A stretch of 64,000 nucleotides of DNA from Leifsonia poae (GCF_027921845.1 NZ_BSEN01000006.1:363154-427153); one strand, 5' to 3'. Shown: positions 51,565-61,075, counted from the first letter of the stretch. The notes: generated by a model from the sequence alone, not told the origin. A program made the numbers and translations.

Positions 51565-52986
51565 TCAGATGGTCTGGCCGCGGCGGGGCGCGATGAACAT
51601 GCTGGCGACGAAGGCGAGCACGGTGATGCCGACGGAGATCCAGAGCGCGGTGCCGTAGCCGGCGATCGTCCCCTGCGCTGCGAACGGAGCAACGATACCG
51701 ATTCCGAGGCTCGCGCCGATGCCGAACGCGGCGCCGTTGAGGCCGGGGAGCGCTGCGGGCGCGTCCGGCGGGGAGAGCAGCACGCCCAGCCCGTTCGTGG
51801 TCGTCAGCACGAGGCCGTTGTAGGTGAGGCCGAGCAGCGCGATCATCGCGAAGACGACGGCCTCGTTGTGCGGCAGGAGGCTGATGACGACGAGCGCCGC
51901 GATGCAGAGCACCATGCCGACCCGCAGCATCCGGATCCAGCCCTGCTTTCCGGCCAGCCAGCCGGAGAGCGGCGCCGCGAATACACCGATCAGGGCGGGC
52001 GGCGCGAGGAAGAGGAGAGCCGAGGTGGCGGCGTCGAGGCCGAAGCCCACCTTCGTGTCCTGGCTGAGCAGCACGACGGTGAAGTTGATCACGGCAAAGA
52101 CCCCGGACAGGGTCAGGATCGTGGTGGCGATGACCGGCCACACCTGGCGCGAGCGCAGGTGCTCGACGGCGATCAGCGGGGTGACACGCTTCTTCTCGAC
52201 GAACCAGAAGGCGACGAGAGAGACGATCGTGCCCGCGAGGTAGAGCAGGGTGATCGGTGCGGTCCAGCCGGCAGACGAACCCTGCGAGACGAAGAACGTG
52301 ACGCAGATGAGCGCGATCGAGAGCACGGCGGCTCCCCACCAGTCCATGCGGCCGGTGGAGACCGGCTTGGACGTCTTGGGGACCACGAGCAGCACGCAGG
52401 CGAGGGCGACCAGGCCGACTAGGAAGATCACCACGAAGATCGAGCGGAAGCCGAAGGTGTCCGCCAGCAGGCCGCCGAAGTAGCCGTCGACGCCGCCGAC
52501 GCCGCCGTTGACCGCGGTGATGATGCCGAGCGTCGTGCCGAAGACCTTGGCGCTCATCCGCTCGCTCAAGATCACGTACGAGAGCTGGAACGCCGCGCTC
52601 GACGCGCCCTGCAGCGCGCGGCCGATGAGCAGCACGGTGAGGTTCGGCGCGAACATGCACAGCAGTGTGCCGGCGGCCAGCATCAGGAGCACGATGACCA
52701 GGGCCTGCTTGCGGCCGATGAAGTCGCTCCAGCGCGAGAGCACGACGCCGCCGATCGCACCGGCGAGGAAGAACAGCGACGACACCTGTGACACAGCACC
52801 GACGTCTTCGTGCAGGTCGCGGGCGATGTCCGGCAGCGCCGGGGTGATCATGCTGGCGTTCAGCTGGAACGACAGCACGCCGAGGATCAGCGTGGCGACG
52901 AGTGCGACGGCCTTCCCTCCGTGGAGCGGCGGGGCCGATGGATGCGCAGCTGCCGTCGCAGTGCTGTCGAGCGTGGGGGAACTCAC
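51565..52986 (-). CDS. MFS transporter, DHA2-like, in the nucleoside module
   Basis: 473 residues, about fourteen helices (ALVATLILGVLSFQLNASMI in helix 1, SRWSDFIGRKQALVIVLL after helix 2, GVDGYFGGLLADTFGFRSIF in the middle). Sequence type suggests an exporter, but its position beside nucleoside hydrolase suggests a nucleoside or base carrier. It starts at ATG 52986; GAGTCG lies just upstream, without a strong ribosome binding site. Divergent from the GntR gene. Confidence 0.83.
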   Translation of the reverse strand: MSSPTLDSTATAAAHPSAPPLHGGKAVALVATLILGVLSFQLNASMITPALPDIARDLHEDVGAVSQVSSLFFLAGAIGGVVLSRWSDFIGRKQALVIVLLMLAAGTLLCMFAPNLTVLLIGRALQGASSAAFQLSYVILSERMSAKVFGTTLGIITAVNGGVGGVDGYFGGLLADTFGFRSIFVVIFLVGLVALACVLLVVPKTSKPVSTGRMDWWGAAVLSIALICVTFFVSQGSSAGWTAPITLLYLAGTIVSLVAFWFVEKKRVTPLIAVEHLRSRQVWPVIATTILTLSGVFAVINFTVVLLSQDTKVGFGLDAATSALLFLAPPALIGVFAAPLSGWLAGKQGWIRMLRVGMVLCIAALVVISLLPHNEAVVFAMIALLGLTYNGLVLTTTNGLGVLLSPPDAPAALPGLNGAAFGIGASLGIGIVAPFAAQGTIAGYGTALWISVGITVLAFVASMFIAPRRGQTI

Positions 52987-53040
52987 GGGGGCGACTCCTT
53001 TGTCTGACTGTTTCGTTGCAGGACCGCGGTGGATGCGGTG

Positions 53041-53068
53041 GGTACGATGTTATACCTCTTCGGTACGA
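53041..53068. promoter_or_regulatory. candidate GntR operator/repeat in the divergent promoter
   Basis: GGTACGATGTTATACC (53041-53056) is a GGTA-N8-TACC inverted repeat, and GGTACGA recurs at 53062-53068 as a direct repeat. It is in the 146-bp gap between the MFS and GntR genes. Confidence 0.5.
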
Positions 53069-53132
53069 CATGCGCACACACCATCTTTTTGTGGTTGAAT
53101 TGCGTGAGCTTACGAGCGAAGGAGCCACCGCG

Positions 53133-53921
53133 ATGACCATGACCGTCGACCAGTTCTTGGAACGCGACCTCACCACCACGGTCGGTCAGCCGTTGCGCGT
53201 GGCGGTGTACTCGCGCATCGCCGAGGGCATCCGCGGGCACGTGTTCCCGCTCGGCTCCGCTCTGCCTCGCGAAACCGAGCTCGGCGCATCCCTCGGTGTC
53301 AGCCGCACAGTCGTGCGCGAAGCGCTCATGCTCCTCGAAGAGGACGGTCTCATCGTCACCCGCCGCGGGATCGGCCGATTCGTCGCCACGAGCATCCCGC
53401 GCGTCGGACTCGAAGAACTGCGCCCGTTCGAGCAGGCCCTTTCCGACGGCGACCGCGCAGTCTCCGTGCGGCCGGTGGAGTTCACCATGCAGCCGACGAC
53501 CGACTTCGTCTCGAACAAGCTGGCTCTTGACCTCGCCGCGAACACCTGGTTCCGCGAGAGCGTGATCGAGCAGGATGGCGAGCCCATCGCGATCGTGCAG
53601 GAGCACTTTCCCGCCGGGCGCTACCTGAGCGACGTCAGCCCGGCCATCGCGGAGAACCTCCAGGCCGCGGCCGAGGCGCCGGCCACCCTGCTCGCGGAGC
53701 TCATCGAACGCATCGGGCCCGTGTTCGGTTCGGGGGTGTGCCAGATCGCCGTCAACGTCGCAGGTTCGTCCCGCGCGAAGCTCCTCGACCTCGGAGCGAA
53801 CGACCCCGTGCTCATCCTCACGCAGACCGCCGAGCTCGACGGCACGCCCATCTACCTCGCGAAATGCATCGTGTCGTCACGGGTCGGGCACCTCTCAGTG
53901 GTGCAGGCCTCCCAGGCATGA
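53133..53921 (+). CDS. GntR/UTRA-family regulator of the nucleoside module
   Basis: 262 residues. N-terminal winged HTH (LGASLGVSRTVVREALMLLEE, core LGVSRTVVREAL, residues 50-75) and a UTRA sensor domain after about residue 95. The start is ATG 53133 with GAAGGAG 8 bp ahead. It overlaps the kinase start by 4 bp. It probably represses nucleoside hydrolase/transporter and its own operon; the ligand may be a nucleoside or ribose phosphate. Confidence 0.86.
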   Translation: MTMTVDQFLERDLTTTVGQPLRVAVYSRIAEGIRGHVFPLGSALPRETELGASLGVSRTVVREALMLLEEDGLIVTRRGIGRFVATSIPRVGLEELRPFEQALSDGDRAVSVRPVEFTMQPTTDFVSNKLALDLAANTWFRESVIEQDGEPIAIVQEHFPAGRYLSDVSPAIAENLQAAAEAPATLLAELIERIGPVFGSGVCQIAVNVAGSSRAKLLDLGANDPVLILTQTAELDGTPIYLAKCIVSSRVGHLSVVQASQA

Positions 53922-54784
53922 CCGCCCGCGTCCACCGGAACCCAGAGAGACCCAGCGTGCAGAAGCTCACCGTCGTCGGCAGCATCAATGTCGACCTCAC
54001 CGCCATCACCGACCGGCTTCCCGAACCGGGCGAGACGATCGGCGGTGGCCGGCTGCGCCGCGACGCCGGGGGCAAGGGCGCCAATCAGGCCGCGGCCGCC
54101 GCGCGTCTGGGCGCCGAGGTGCGGATGGTCGGTGCGGTGGGCGACGACGCCGACGGCGGGTGGATGCGCTCGGCGCTCGTCGAGGCGGGCGTCGACACCA
54201 CACACATCGCCACGGTGAGCGAGGCGACGGGAACGGCGCTCATCGTGGTCGACCGCGAGGGCGAGAACCAGATCGCGGTCTGCGAAGGGTCTAACGCGCT
54301 CGTCGACATCGATGGCGTCGAGTTCTCCGACGACGAGACCGTGCTGGCCCAGCTCGAGATCTCGATGGAGCTGGTGTCGCAGCTCGCCGACCGGGTCCCC
54401 GGCTATCTCGCGCTGAACGCGGCGCCCGCCCAGCAGCTGCCCAGGGCGGTGCTCGACCGCGTCGACCTCTTCATCGTGAATGAGACCGAGTACGCGCTGA
54501 TGCCCGAGCTGCAGGATGCGCCGCTCGTCGCTGTCACCTACGGTTCGAAGGGCGCGGCCCTGCTGGAGCGGGGTGAGGTCATCGCGTCCGTGCCCGCCGT
54601 GGCGACGACGCCGGTGAACACCGTCGGCGCCGGAGACGCGTTCTGCGCCGCTCTGACCATCGCCCTGCGCGACGGGCTGTCCCCTGAAGCTGCCCTGAGC
54701 ACGGCGTGCGCCGTCGGCGCGGCCGCCGTTGCCGACCCGTCGTCGCAGCCCGCATTGCGTCCGCTGGCCGCCTACCTTCCCTGA
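53918..54784 (+). CDS. PfkB-family kinase, ribokinase-like
   Basis: 288 residues. PfkB motifs: VVGSINVDLTAITDRLPEPG, the GGKGANQAAAA substrate loop, FIVNETEY and the C-terminal NTVGAGDAFCAAL with catalytic Asp. It probably phosphorylates the ribose freed by the adjacent nucleoside hydrolase. ATGA overlap with the GntR stop; a GTG at 53957 could also serve as start. Confidence 0.87.
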   Translation: MTARVHRNPERPSVQKLTVVGSINVDLTAITDRLPEPGETIGGGRLRRDAGGKGANQAAAAARLGAEVRMVGAVGDDADGGWMRSALVEAGVDTTHIATVSEATGTALIVVDREGENQIAVCEGSNALVDIDGVEFSDDETVLAQLEISMELVSQLADRVPGYLALNAAPAQQLPRAVLDRVDLFIVNETEYALMPELQDAPLVAVTYGSKGAALLERGEVIASVPAVATTPVNTVGAGDAFCAALTIALRDGLSPEAALSTACAVGAAAVADPSSQPALRPLAAYLP

Positions 54785-54953
54785 CGGGCACCCCTCCGGC
54801 GAGACGGATGTCGGCGGATCGCGCTACGGTGTTGTCTGTTCGGGGGAATGAGACTATGGCGTCGCGGCCGTATGCCGATGGCGACTGTGGTTTATTGGAA
54901 TGTTCGTCCGCCCCGCGCACGCACCTCCCTACACTGCGACCACAGGAAATCTC

Positions 54954-56684
54954 GTGACTCTCCTCCGAATGACAGCACACTACGCCCGTCCCTATTGGCG
55001 ATCGGTCGTGGCGGTCGTGATCCTGCAGCTGATCGCGACGCTCGCCGCGCTGTACCTGCCCACCCTCAACAAAGACATCATCGACAAGGGCATCTCCCTC
55101 GGCGATACCGACTACATCTGGTCGACCGGCGGGATGATGCTGATGGTCTGCTTCGTGCAGGTCATCGCGGCGATCACCGCCACCTACTTCGGCGCCCGCG
55201 CGTCCATGTCGGTGGGGCGCGACATCCGCCGCTCGTTCTACCGCAAGGTCGACGAGCTGCCGTCCCTCGACCTCGCCCGGTGGGGGATGCCGACGCTGAT
55301 CACGCGCAACAGCAACGACGTGCAGCAGGTGCAGATGCTCGTGCTGCTCACGCTCAACTTCATGGTGTCGACGCCCATCATGTGCATCGCCGGCATCATC
55401 CTCGCCGTGCAGGTGGATGCCGCGCTGTCCTGGCTCATCTGGGTCTCGGTCGCGGTGCTCTTCGTCGTCGTCGGCGTGATGGTCTGGCGACTTCTGCCGT
55501 TGTTCCGCGAGATGCAGGACCGCATCGACGGCGTCAACGGGGTCATCCGTGAGCAGATCGTCGGAATCCGCGTGATCCGCGCGTTCGTGCGCGAGCGGTT
55601 CGAGAGCGAGCGGTACGACGACGCCAACCTGGCGCTGACGCGGGTGTCGGTGCGGGTGGGCAACATCTTCGTGCTGATGTTCCCGGTGATCATGCTGATC
55701 CTGAACGTAGCGACGGTCGCCGTGCTGTGGTTCGGCGGCCACAGTGTGAACTCCGGAGAGATCCAGATCGGCGCGCTGACCGCGTTCCTCCAGTACCTCC
55801 TTCAGATCCTCACCGCGGTCATGATGGGCGTCTTCATGGCCATGATGATCCCGCGCGCGATGGTCTGCGCCGAGCGCATCGACGAGGTGCTCAGCGCGAC
55901 CCCGTCGCAGCAGGGCGCCGCCGTCTCCGGTGCCGAGCCGGCCGACGGCACGGTTCAGATCGACGGTGTGACCTTCGGGTACCCCGGGGCCGAGAAGCCG
56001 GTGCTCAGCGACGTGACGTTCACCGCCGAGCCGGGCAAGATCACGGCGATTGTGGGCTCCACCGGAGCGGGAAAGACCACCCTGGTCTCCGTGATCGCCA
56101 ACCTGTTCACTCCGCAGTCCGGTCACGTGCGCATCGGTGGCGTTGCGGTCGACTCCCTCACCCGCCGGCAGCTCTCGGGTGTGCTGGGGCTGGTGCCGCA
56201 GCGGCCGTACCTCTTCTCGGGGACGATCGCGAGCAACCTCCGGTTCGGAAACCCGGATGCCACGGACGACGAGCTCTGGGAGGCGCTGCGGATCGCTCAG
56301 GCCGAGCCGTTCGTGCGCGCCAAGGAGCACGGGCTCGAGGAGCGGATCGCCCAGGGCGGCACGAACGTCTCGGGAGGTCAGCGACAGCGGCTCTGCATCG
56401 CGCGGGCGCTCGTCGCGCGGCCGAAGGTGTTCCTGTTCGACGATTCGTTCTCAGCGCTCGACGTCGCTACGGATGCCCGGCTGCGCGAGGCGCTCGCCCG
56501 CTCCACCGGAGACGCGACCGTGATCGTCGTGGCCCAGCGGGTGTCCACCATCCGCGAGGCCGACGCCATCATCGTCCTCGACGACGGACGCGTCGTCGCC
56601 TACGGAACGCATGACGAACTGCTGGAGACGAGTGAGACGTATCGCGAGATCGTCGAGTCGCAGCTGAGCCTGGAGGTGGCCTGA
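54954..56684 (+). CDS. ABC exporter subunit with degenerate Walker B site (heterodimer, first half)
   Basis: 576 residues: six membrane helices, then an ATPase domain with Walker A GSTGAGKTT, a regular signature VSGGQRQR and Walker B FLFDDSFSALD, in which Asp replaces the catalytic Glu. This is the non-hydrolytic half of asymmetric exporters such as BmrC-type. Start GTG 54954, with AGGAAA ahead. ATG of the second subunit follows after 1 bp. Multidrug, peptide or lipid export is possible; substrate unknown. Confidence 0.88.
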   Translation: MTLLRMTAHYARPYWRSVVAVVILQLIATLAALYLPTLNKDIIDKGISLGDTDYIWSTGGMMLMVCFVQVIAAITATYFGARASMSVGRDIRRSFYRKVDELPSLDLARWGMPTLITRNSNDVQQVQMLVLLTLNFMVSTPIMCIAGIILAVQVDAALSWLIWVSVAVLFVVVGVMVWRLLPLFREMQDRIDGVNGVIREQIVGIRVIRAFVRERFESERYDDANLALTRVSVRVGNIFVLMFPVIMLILNVATVAVLWFGGHSVNSGEIQIGALTAFLQYLLQILTAVMMGVFMAMMIPRAMVCAERIDEVLSATPSQQGAAVSGAEPADGTVQIDGVTFGYPGAEKPVLSDVTFTAEPGKITAIVGSTGAGKTTLVSVIANLFTPQSGHVRIGGVAVDSLTRRQLSGVLGLVPQRPYLFSGTIASNLRFGNPDATDDELWEALRIAQAEPFVRAKEHGLEERIAQGGTNVSGGQRQRLCIARALVARPKVFLFDDSFSALDVATDARLREALARSTGDATVIVVAQRVSTIREADAIIVLDDGRVVAYGTHDELLETSETYREIVESQLSLEVA

Positions 56685-56685
56685 G

Positions 56686-58743
56686 ATGGCCCGCACGCAG
56701 AAGACGAAGACGCCGAAGAAGGCGAAGACCGACGTCGACCTCGCCGCGAAGGAATCCGCCGTCGAGGCGGTGCTCGAAGGCATCGACGACGAGTTCGTGC
56801 CCACGGAGGCGGACGGCGACCTGTTCGGCGGCACGCCGGCCAAGAAGGCGGAGCACTTCTGGCCGTCGTTCAAGCGGCTGCTCTCACTGCTGAAGCCGGA
56901 ATGGCTCGGGATGACCTGGGTCACCCTGCTCGTCGTGGTCTCGGTCGCCCTGATCGTCATCGCGCCGAAGATCCTCGGCGCCGCCACGGACGTGATCTTC
57001 CGCGGCTCCATCGGGCTGAGCCTGCCTGCCAACCTGACGCTCGATCAGGCGGTCGCGGCAGCGCGCGCCGCCGGCCAGAACCAGTTCGCCGACGTGCTGG
57101 CGGGCTCCGGAGCGACTCCGGGGCAGGGGATCGACTTCGTCGAACTCGGGCGCCTGCTCATGATCGTGATCGCGATGTATCTGGTCGCATCGCTGCTGCA
57201 GTGGTGGCAGGGCTACATCCTGAACGGCCTGGTGATGCGGGTGGTCTACGGGCTGCGTGCCGACATCGAGAAGAAGCTCAACCGGCTGCCGCTCCGCTAC
57301 TTCGACACCCGGCAGCGCGGCGACCTGATGTCCCGTGTCACCAACGACGTCGACAACATCCAGACGGCGCTGCAGCAAGCGTTCTCGCAGCTGATCCAGT
57401 CGGTGCTGATGGTCATCGGCATCGGCATCATGATGTTCATCGTCTCGTGGCAGCTGGCCCTGATCGCGCTCATCTCCATCCCGCTGTCCGGCGTGATCGC
57501 CGGTGTGATCGGCTCCCGGTCGCAGAAGCTCTTCAAGCAGCAGTGGAACGCGACCGGCTCGCTGAACGGCCACATCGAGGAGTCCTTCTCCGGCCTCGAG
57601 CTGGTGCGGGCGTTCGGCCGCGACGGCGTGATGCTCGAAGAGTTCGACGCTCGCAACCAGAAGCTCTACTCGTCGATGGTCGGCGCCCAGTTCGTCTCCG
57701 GCATGATCATGCCGGCGATGAACTTCGTCTCGTACCTCTCGTACGTGCTCATCGCGGTGGTCGGCGGCCTGCGCGTCGTCTCCGGTCAGATGACCATCGG
57801 TGACGCGACCGCGTTCATCCAGTACTCGCGCGAGTTCTCGCAGCCGATCGGCCAGATCGCGGGCATGGCGAACATGCTGCAGTCTGGTGTCGCGTCGGCG
57901 GAGCGCACGTTCGAGTTCCTCGACGCCGACGACCAGACGCCGGACCACGAGACGCAGCACCTTCCGGAGCGCGCCGACGGGCGGGTCCAGCTCGAGGACG
58001 TCACGTTCTCGTACGACCCCGAGACCCCGCTCATCACCGATCTCAGCCTCTCGGTCTCGCCCGGACAGACGGTCGCGATCGTCGGTCCGACCGGCGCGGG
58101 AAAGACGACGCTGGTGAACCTGATCATGCGGTTCTACGAGTTGAACGGCGGCGCCATCCGACTCGACGGCATCGACACGACCGAGCTCTCCCGCGCCGAA
58201 CTGCGCGGCCAGGTCGGCATGGTGCTTCAGGACGCCTGGTTGTTCTCAGGCACCATCCGCGAGAACATCCGCTACGGCCGCCTCGACGCGACGGACGACG
58301 AAGTGATCGAGGCCGCGAAGGCGACCATGGTCGACCGCTTCGTGCGGCAGCTCCCGGACGGGTACGACACCGTCATCGAGTCCGACGGAGGAAACGTCTC
58401 GGCGGGCGAGCGACAGCTCATCACCATCGCGCGCGCCTTCATCGCGAACCCGTCGCTGCTCATCCTCGACGAGGCGACATCGTCGGTGGACACCCGCACC
58501 GAGCTGCTCGTGCAACACGCGATGGCGGCCCTGCGCACCGACCGCACGTCGTTCGTCATCGCCCACCGCCTGTCGACGATCCGCGATGCGCACACCATCC
58601 TGGTAATGGAGAACGGCGACATCGTCGAGCAGGGCGACCACGCCACCCTGCTGGAGAAGCGCGGCGCCTACTACGAGCTCTACATGACGCAGTTCCGCGG
58701 CGCGGCAACCGAGGAGGAGGCGAGCGAAGTCCCGGTGGGCTGA
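56686..58743 (+). CDS. ABC exporter subunit, catalytic half (heterodimer, second half)
   Basis: 685 residues. A charged N-terminal extension (KTKTPKKAKTDVDLA) of about 90 residues precedes the six helices; a long luminal loop rich in Ala/Gly follows helix 1. The ATPase domain has Walker A GPTGAGKTT, a non-canonical signature NVSAGERQ and Walker B LILDEATSSVD with the catalytic Glu. This is complementary to the first subunit: one site is canonical, the other degenerate, as in TM287/288. Same operon, 1-bp gap. Confidence 0.88.
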   Translation: MARTQKTKTPKKAKTDVDLAAKESAVEAVLEGIDDEFVPTEADGDLFGGTPAKKAEHFWPSFKRLLSLLKPEWLGMTWVTLLVVVSVALIVIAPKILGAATDVIFRGSIGLSLPANLTLDQAVAAARAAGQNQFADVLAGSGATPGQGIDFVELGRLLMIVIAMYLVASLLQWWQGYILNGLVMRVVYGLRADIEKKLNRLPLRYFDTRQRGDLMSRVTNDVDNIQTALQQAFSQLIQSVLMVIGIGIMMFIVSWQLALIALISIPLSGVIAGVIGSRSQKLFKQQWNATGSLNGHIEESFSGLELVRAFGRDGVMLEEFDARNQKLYSSMVGAQFVSGMIMPAMNFVSYLSYVLIAVVGGLRVVSGQMTIGDATAFIQYSREFSQPIGQIAGMANMLQSGVASAERTFEFLDADDQTPDHETQHLPERADGRVQLEDVTFSYDPETPLITDLSLSVSPGQTVAIVGPTGAGKTTLVNLIMRFYELNGGAIRLDGIDTTELSRAELRGQVGMVLQDAWLFSGTIRENIRYGRLDATDDEVIEAAKATMVDRFVRQLPDGYDTVIESDGGNVSAGERQLITIARAFIANPSLLILDEATSSVDTRTELLVQHAMAALRTDRTSFVIAHRLSTIRDAHTILVMENGDIVEQGDHATLLEKRGAYYELYMTQFRGAATEEEASEVPVG

Positions 58744-58795
58744 CCGCGGGTGGGCCGACCTGGCTCAACCGGCGAGGCGTGACCACAATGGAGGC

Positions 58796-59827
58796 ATGCA
58801 GCAACGCATCGCGCAGCTGACGACGGCAGACGGCACGGAGCTGGCGTATGCGACCGTCGGCGACGGCAGGCCGATGGTCTACGTGTCCGGCTGGATCGGC
58901 CACCTGCAGCTGAGCTGGGACCTGCCGGAGGAGCGCGCGTTCTACGAGAGCCTGGCCGAGGGGCGTCGACTCGTGCGCTACGACCGCGCGGGATGCGGCC
59001 TGTCGGGACCGATGACCCGGCCGCCGTCGCTGGAGTACGAGCTCGAGCAACTGGCCGCGGTCGTCGCGACCCTCGGCGCTGAACCGTTCGACCTCATCGG
59101 CACCTCGATGGGAGCGCTCGTCGCCGTCGCGTGGGCAGCCGAGCATCCGGAGACCGTGAGGCGGCTCGTGCTCTACGGCGGCTGGGTGACCGGCACCGAG
59201 ATCTCACCACCGGATGCACGGGACCACGTGCTGGGGCTGGTCGAGTCGCACTGGGGGCTCGGCTCCGACGTTCTCACCGACATCTTCGTCCCCGATGCCC
59301 ATGGCACGTCGCGCAGGGAGTTCGGCCACTATCAGCGGGCGTCGTCGACGGCCGCCACGGCGCGATCGCTGCTGGAGTTGAGCTACTCGCTCGATGTGAG
59401 CGACCTCCTTGCTCACGTGAGCGTTCCGACGCTGGTGGTTCACCGGGAGCACGATCGTGCCGCTCCGGTCGCGCAGGCCGAAGCGCTCGCCGCGGGCATC
59501 CCGGGCGCCGAGCTCGTCGTGCTGCCCGGCCGTTCGCATCTGCCCTACGCCGGCGACGCGGACCGGCTCGTGGCGACCATCCGCCGATTCCTCGGCCTGC
59601 GCGCCTCTCGAAACGGCACGGCGCGGCTGACGCCCCGGCAATCCGAGGTCGCCGCACTGGTCAGTGCCGGACGCACGAACCGCGAGATCGCCGCGAAACT
59701 GGGCATTGACGAGCGGTCCGCCGAGGGTCATGTCGAACGGATCCGCCTGCGGCTCGGCTTCCGATCCCGGGCCCAGATCGCGAGCTGGTACGCCGCTCAG
59801 CACGACCGCACGTCGCCGACGAACTGA
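58796..59827 (+). CDS. alpha/beta-hydrolase fused to a LuxR-type HTH
   Basis: 343 residues. Residues 1-265 form an alpha/beta hydrolase (nucleophile elbow GTSMGAL, late VPTLVVHREHDRAAPV with Asp and LVVLPGRSHLPYAGD with His). A C-terminal LuxR HTH (LTPRQSEVAALVSAGRTNREIAAKLGI; core TNREIAAKLG) ends the chain. This fusion occurs in actinobacteria; the hydrolase may sense or process a ligand. ATG 58796 lies 4 bp after a GGAGG, so the site is tight. Confidence 0.86.
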   Translation: MQQRIAQLTTADGTELAYATVGDGRPMVYVSGWIGHLQLSWDLPEERAFYESLAEGRRLVRYDRAGCGLSGPMTRPPSLEYELEQLAAVVATLGAEPFDLIGTSMGALVAVAWAAEHPETVRRLVLYGGWVTGTEISPPDARDHVLGLVESHWGLGSDVLTDIFVPDAHGTSRREFGHYQRASSTAATARSLLELSYSLDVSDLLAHVSVPTLVVHREHDRAAPVAQAEALAAGIPGAELVVLPGRSHLPYAGDADRLVATIRRFLGLRASRNGTARLTPRQSEVAALVSAGRTNREIAAKLGIDERSAEGHVERIRLRLGFRSRAQIASWYAAQHDRTSPTN

Positions 59828-59874
59828 GGTAGTTCTACGCCTGACACGCCCCACGGCCGTCGCGCACGCTGGTA

Positions 59875-59897
59875 GCGATCGATCGATCGAGCGATCG
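59875..59897 (+). repeat. GATC-rich run before methyltransferase gene
   Basis: GCGATCGATCGATCGAGCGATCG: a cluster of overlapping CGATCG and GATC palindromes, 24 bp before the ATG at 59921. It may be a protein site or low-complexity DNA. Confidence 0.6.
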
Positions 59898-59920
59898 ACC
59901 ACGAACCCACGGGAGCAGCC

Positions 59921-60604
59921 ATGACCGAAACGAACACCACGCCCACGACCCCGACCACGACCCCGACGACCACGGAATTCCAGCTGCACCGCGGTCGCGG
60001 CCCTTTCAACGCCGCGTTCTTCCGGGCGATGGGGCCGTACCTGGAGCGGAGCCTGCGCCGTCGCAAGGAGCACGTCTTCGCGGAGCTCCCGAGCGAGGTC
60101 GTGGAGATCGGCTCCGGGGTCGGCGCCAACCTGGGCTACCTCCCGGCGGGCGGCACTCTCATCGCCATCGAACCGAACCACTACATGCACGGTCCCCTGC
60201 GCGCCGCCGCGCTCCGCGAAGGTGTTCAGCTCGACCTGCGGGACCGGATGGCCGAGCAGACCGGCCTTCCCGACCGGAGCGTCGACACCGTGATCTCCTC
60301 GCTCGTGCTCTGCTCGGTGCAGGACCCGGCCGCCGTGCTCACCGAGATCCGTCGCATCCTGCGCCCAGGGGGCACCTTCCGTTTCGTCGAGCACGTGGTC
60401 GCGAAGGCCGGCACGCCGACCCGTGCCGCCCAGCGCCTCTTCCGCCGGCCGTGGGCCTGGACCTTCGAGGGCTGCTCGTGCGAACGGGACCTGGAGCAGT
60501 CGCTGCGCGCCGCCGGATTCGAGAGCGTCGCAGTGGAGCACTACCGGCTCCACACGCCGTTCCTGCCCTTCAACACCCAGATCGCCGGCACCGCGCAGGC
60601 TTGA
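59921..60604 (+). CDS. class I SAM-dependent methyltransferase (Methyltransf_11-like)
   Basis: 227 residues. A Thr-rich start is followed by VVEIGSGVGANLGYLP (motif I), FHRG-like start of the fold, TVISSLVLCSVQDPAAVL (motif IV) and LRPGGTFRFVEHVV (motif VI). Resembles methyltransferases like METTL7 in the EHV and WTFEGCSCERDLEQSL region. Substrate unknown, possibly a lipid or thiol. GGGAGCAGCC precedes ATG 59921. Confidence 0.83.
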   Translation: MTETNTTPTTPTTTPTTTEFQLHRGRGPFNAAFFRAMGPYLERSLRRRKEHVFAELPSEVVEIGSGVGANLGYLPAGGTLIAIEPNHYMHGPLRAAALREGVQLDLRDRMAEQTGLPDRSVDTVISSLVLCSVQDPAAVLTEIRRILRPGGTFRFVEHVVAKAGTPTRAAQRLFRRPWAWTFEGCSCERDLEQSLRAAGFESVAVEHYRLHTPFLPFNTQIAGTAQA

Positions 60605-60658
60605 CGGCGGGGACTCCGCCCGTCCTGAACGGTCGCGCGCGTCCGAGCGGACCGGCGG

Positions 60659-61075
60659 TCAGCCCGCCCGCCGGGCGCGCAGCACGACCACCGAGGTGAT
60701 GGCGAGCACCACGACGCCGATCGCCTCGATGATGACCGTCTCCGGCACGAGGGTGAAGGTCCATGTCTCTGTGATGCCGAACAGGCCCACGGTCAGCGCG
60801 AGCAGAAGGGCGATGAGGCTCGCGATGATGAACAGCAGACTCAGCACCGTCGCGAGCGCGAGAAGCCCGCGATGCAGCGTGAGCATCCCGATCCCCAGAA
60901 CGATTCCCGCGATGGCGTTGAGCGTGAAGAGCACGCCGAGCAGCCCTCCGACGCCGTTGAAGATGAGGTAGAGGTGGATCCCGCCGGTCGCGACCAGCAC
61001 GATCGCACTCAGAATCCGCATGACCCAGAGAAGCCCCTGACCTCTTTGCGCCACCTGAACACCTGCGTCAGTCAT
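60659..61075 (-). CDS. four-helix membrane protein
   Basis: 138 residues with four hydrophobic segments (LWVMRILSAIVLVATGGIHL; LLGVLFTLNAIAGIVLGIGML; LLALATVLSLLFIIASLIALLL; IEAIGVVVLAITSVVVL, shown partly). Function unknown. Two possible starts: ATG 61075 and GTG 61054, each placed after an identical GCAGGTGTTCAG unit. Confidence 0.7.
   Translation of the reverse strand: MTDAGVQVAQRGQGLLWVMRILSAIVLVATGGIHLYLIFNGVGGLLGVLFTLNAIAGIVLGIGMLTLHRGLLALATVLSLLFIIASLIALLLALTVGLFGITETWTFTLVPETVIIEAIGVVVLAITSVVVLRARRAG

Noticed and set aside
54579-56330. Minus-strand open frame of 583 codons under the first ABC exporter subunit
   Set aside because: Antisense to a gene with full Walker and signature motifs; translation is His/Asp/Glu/Arg-rich without structure.
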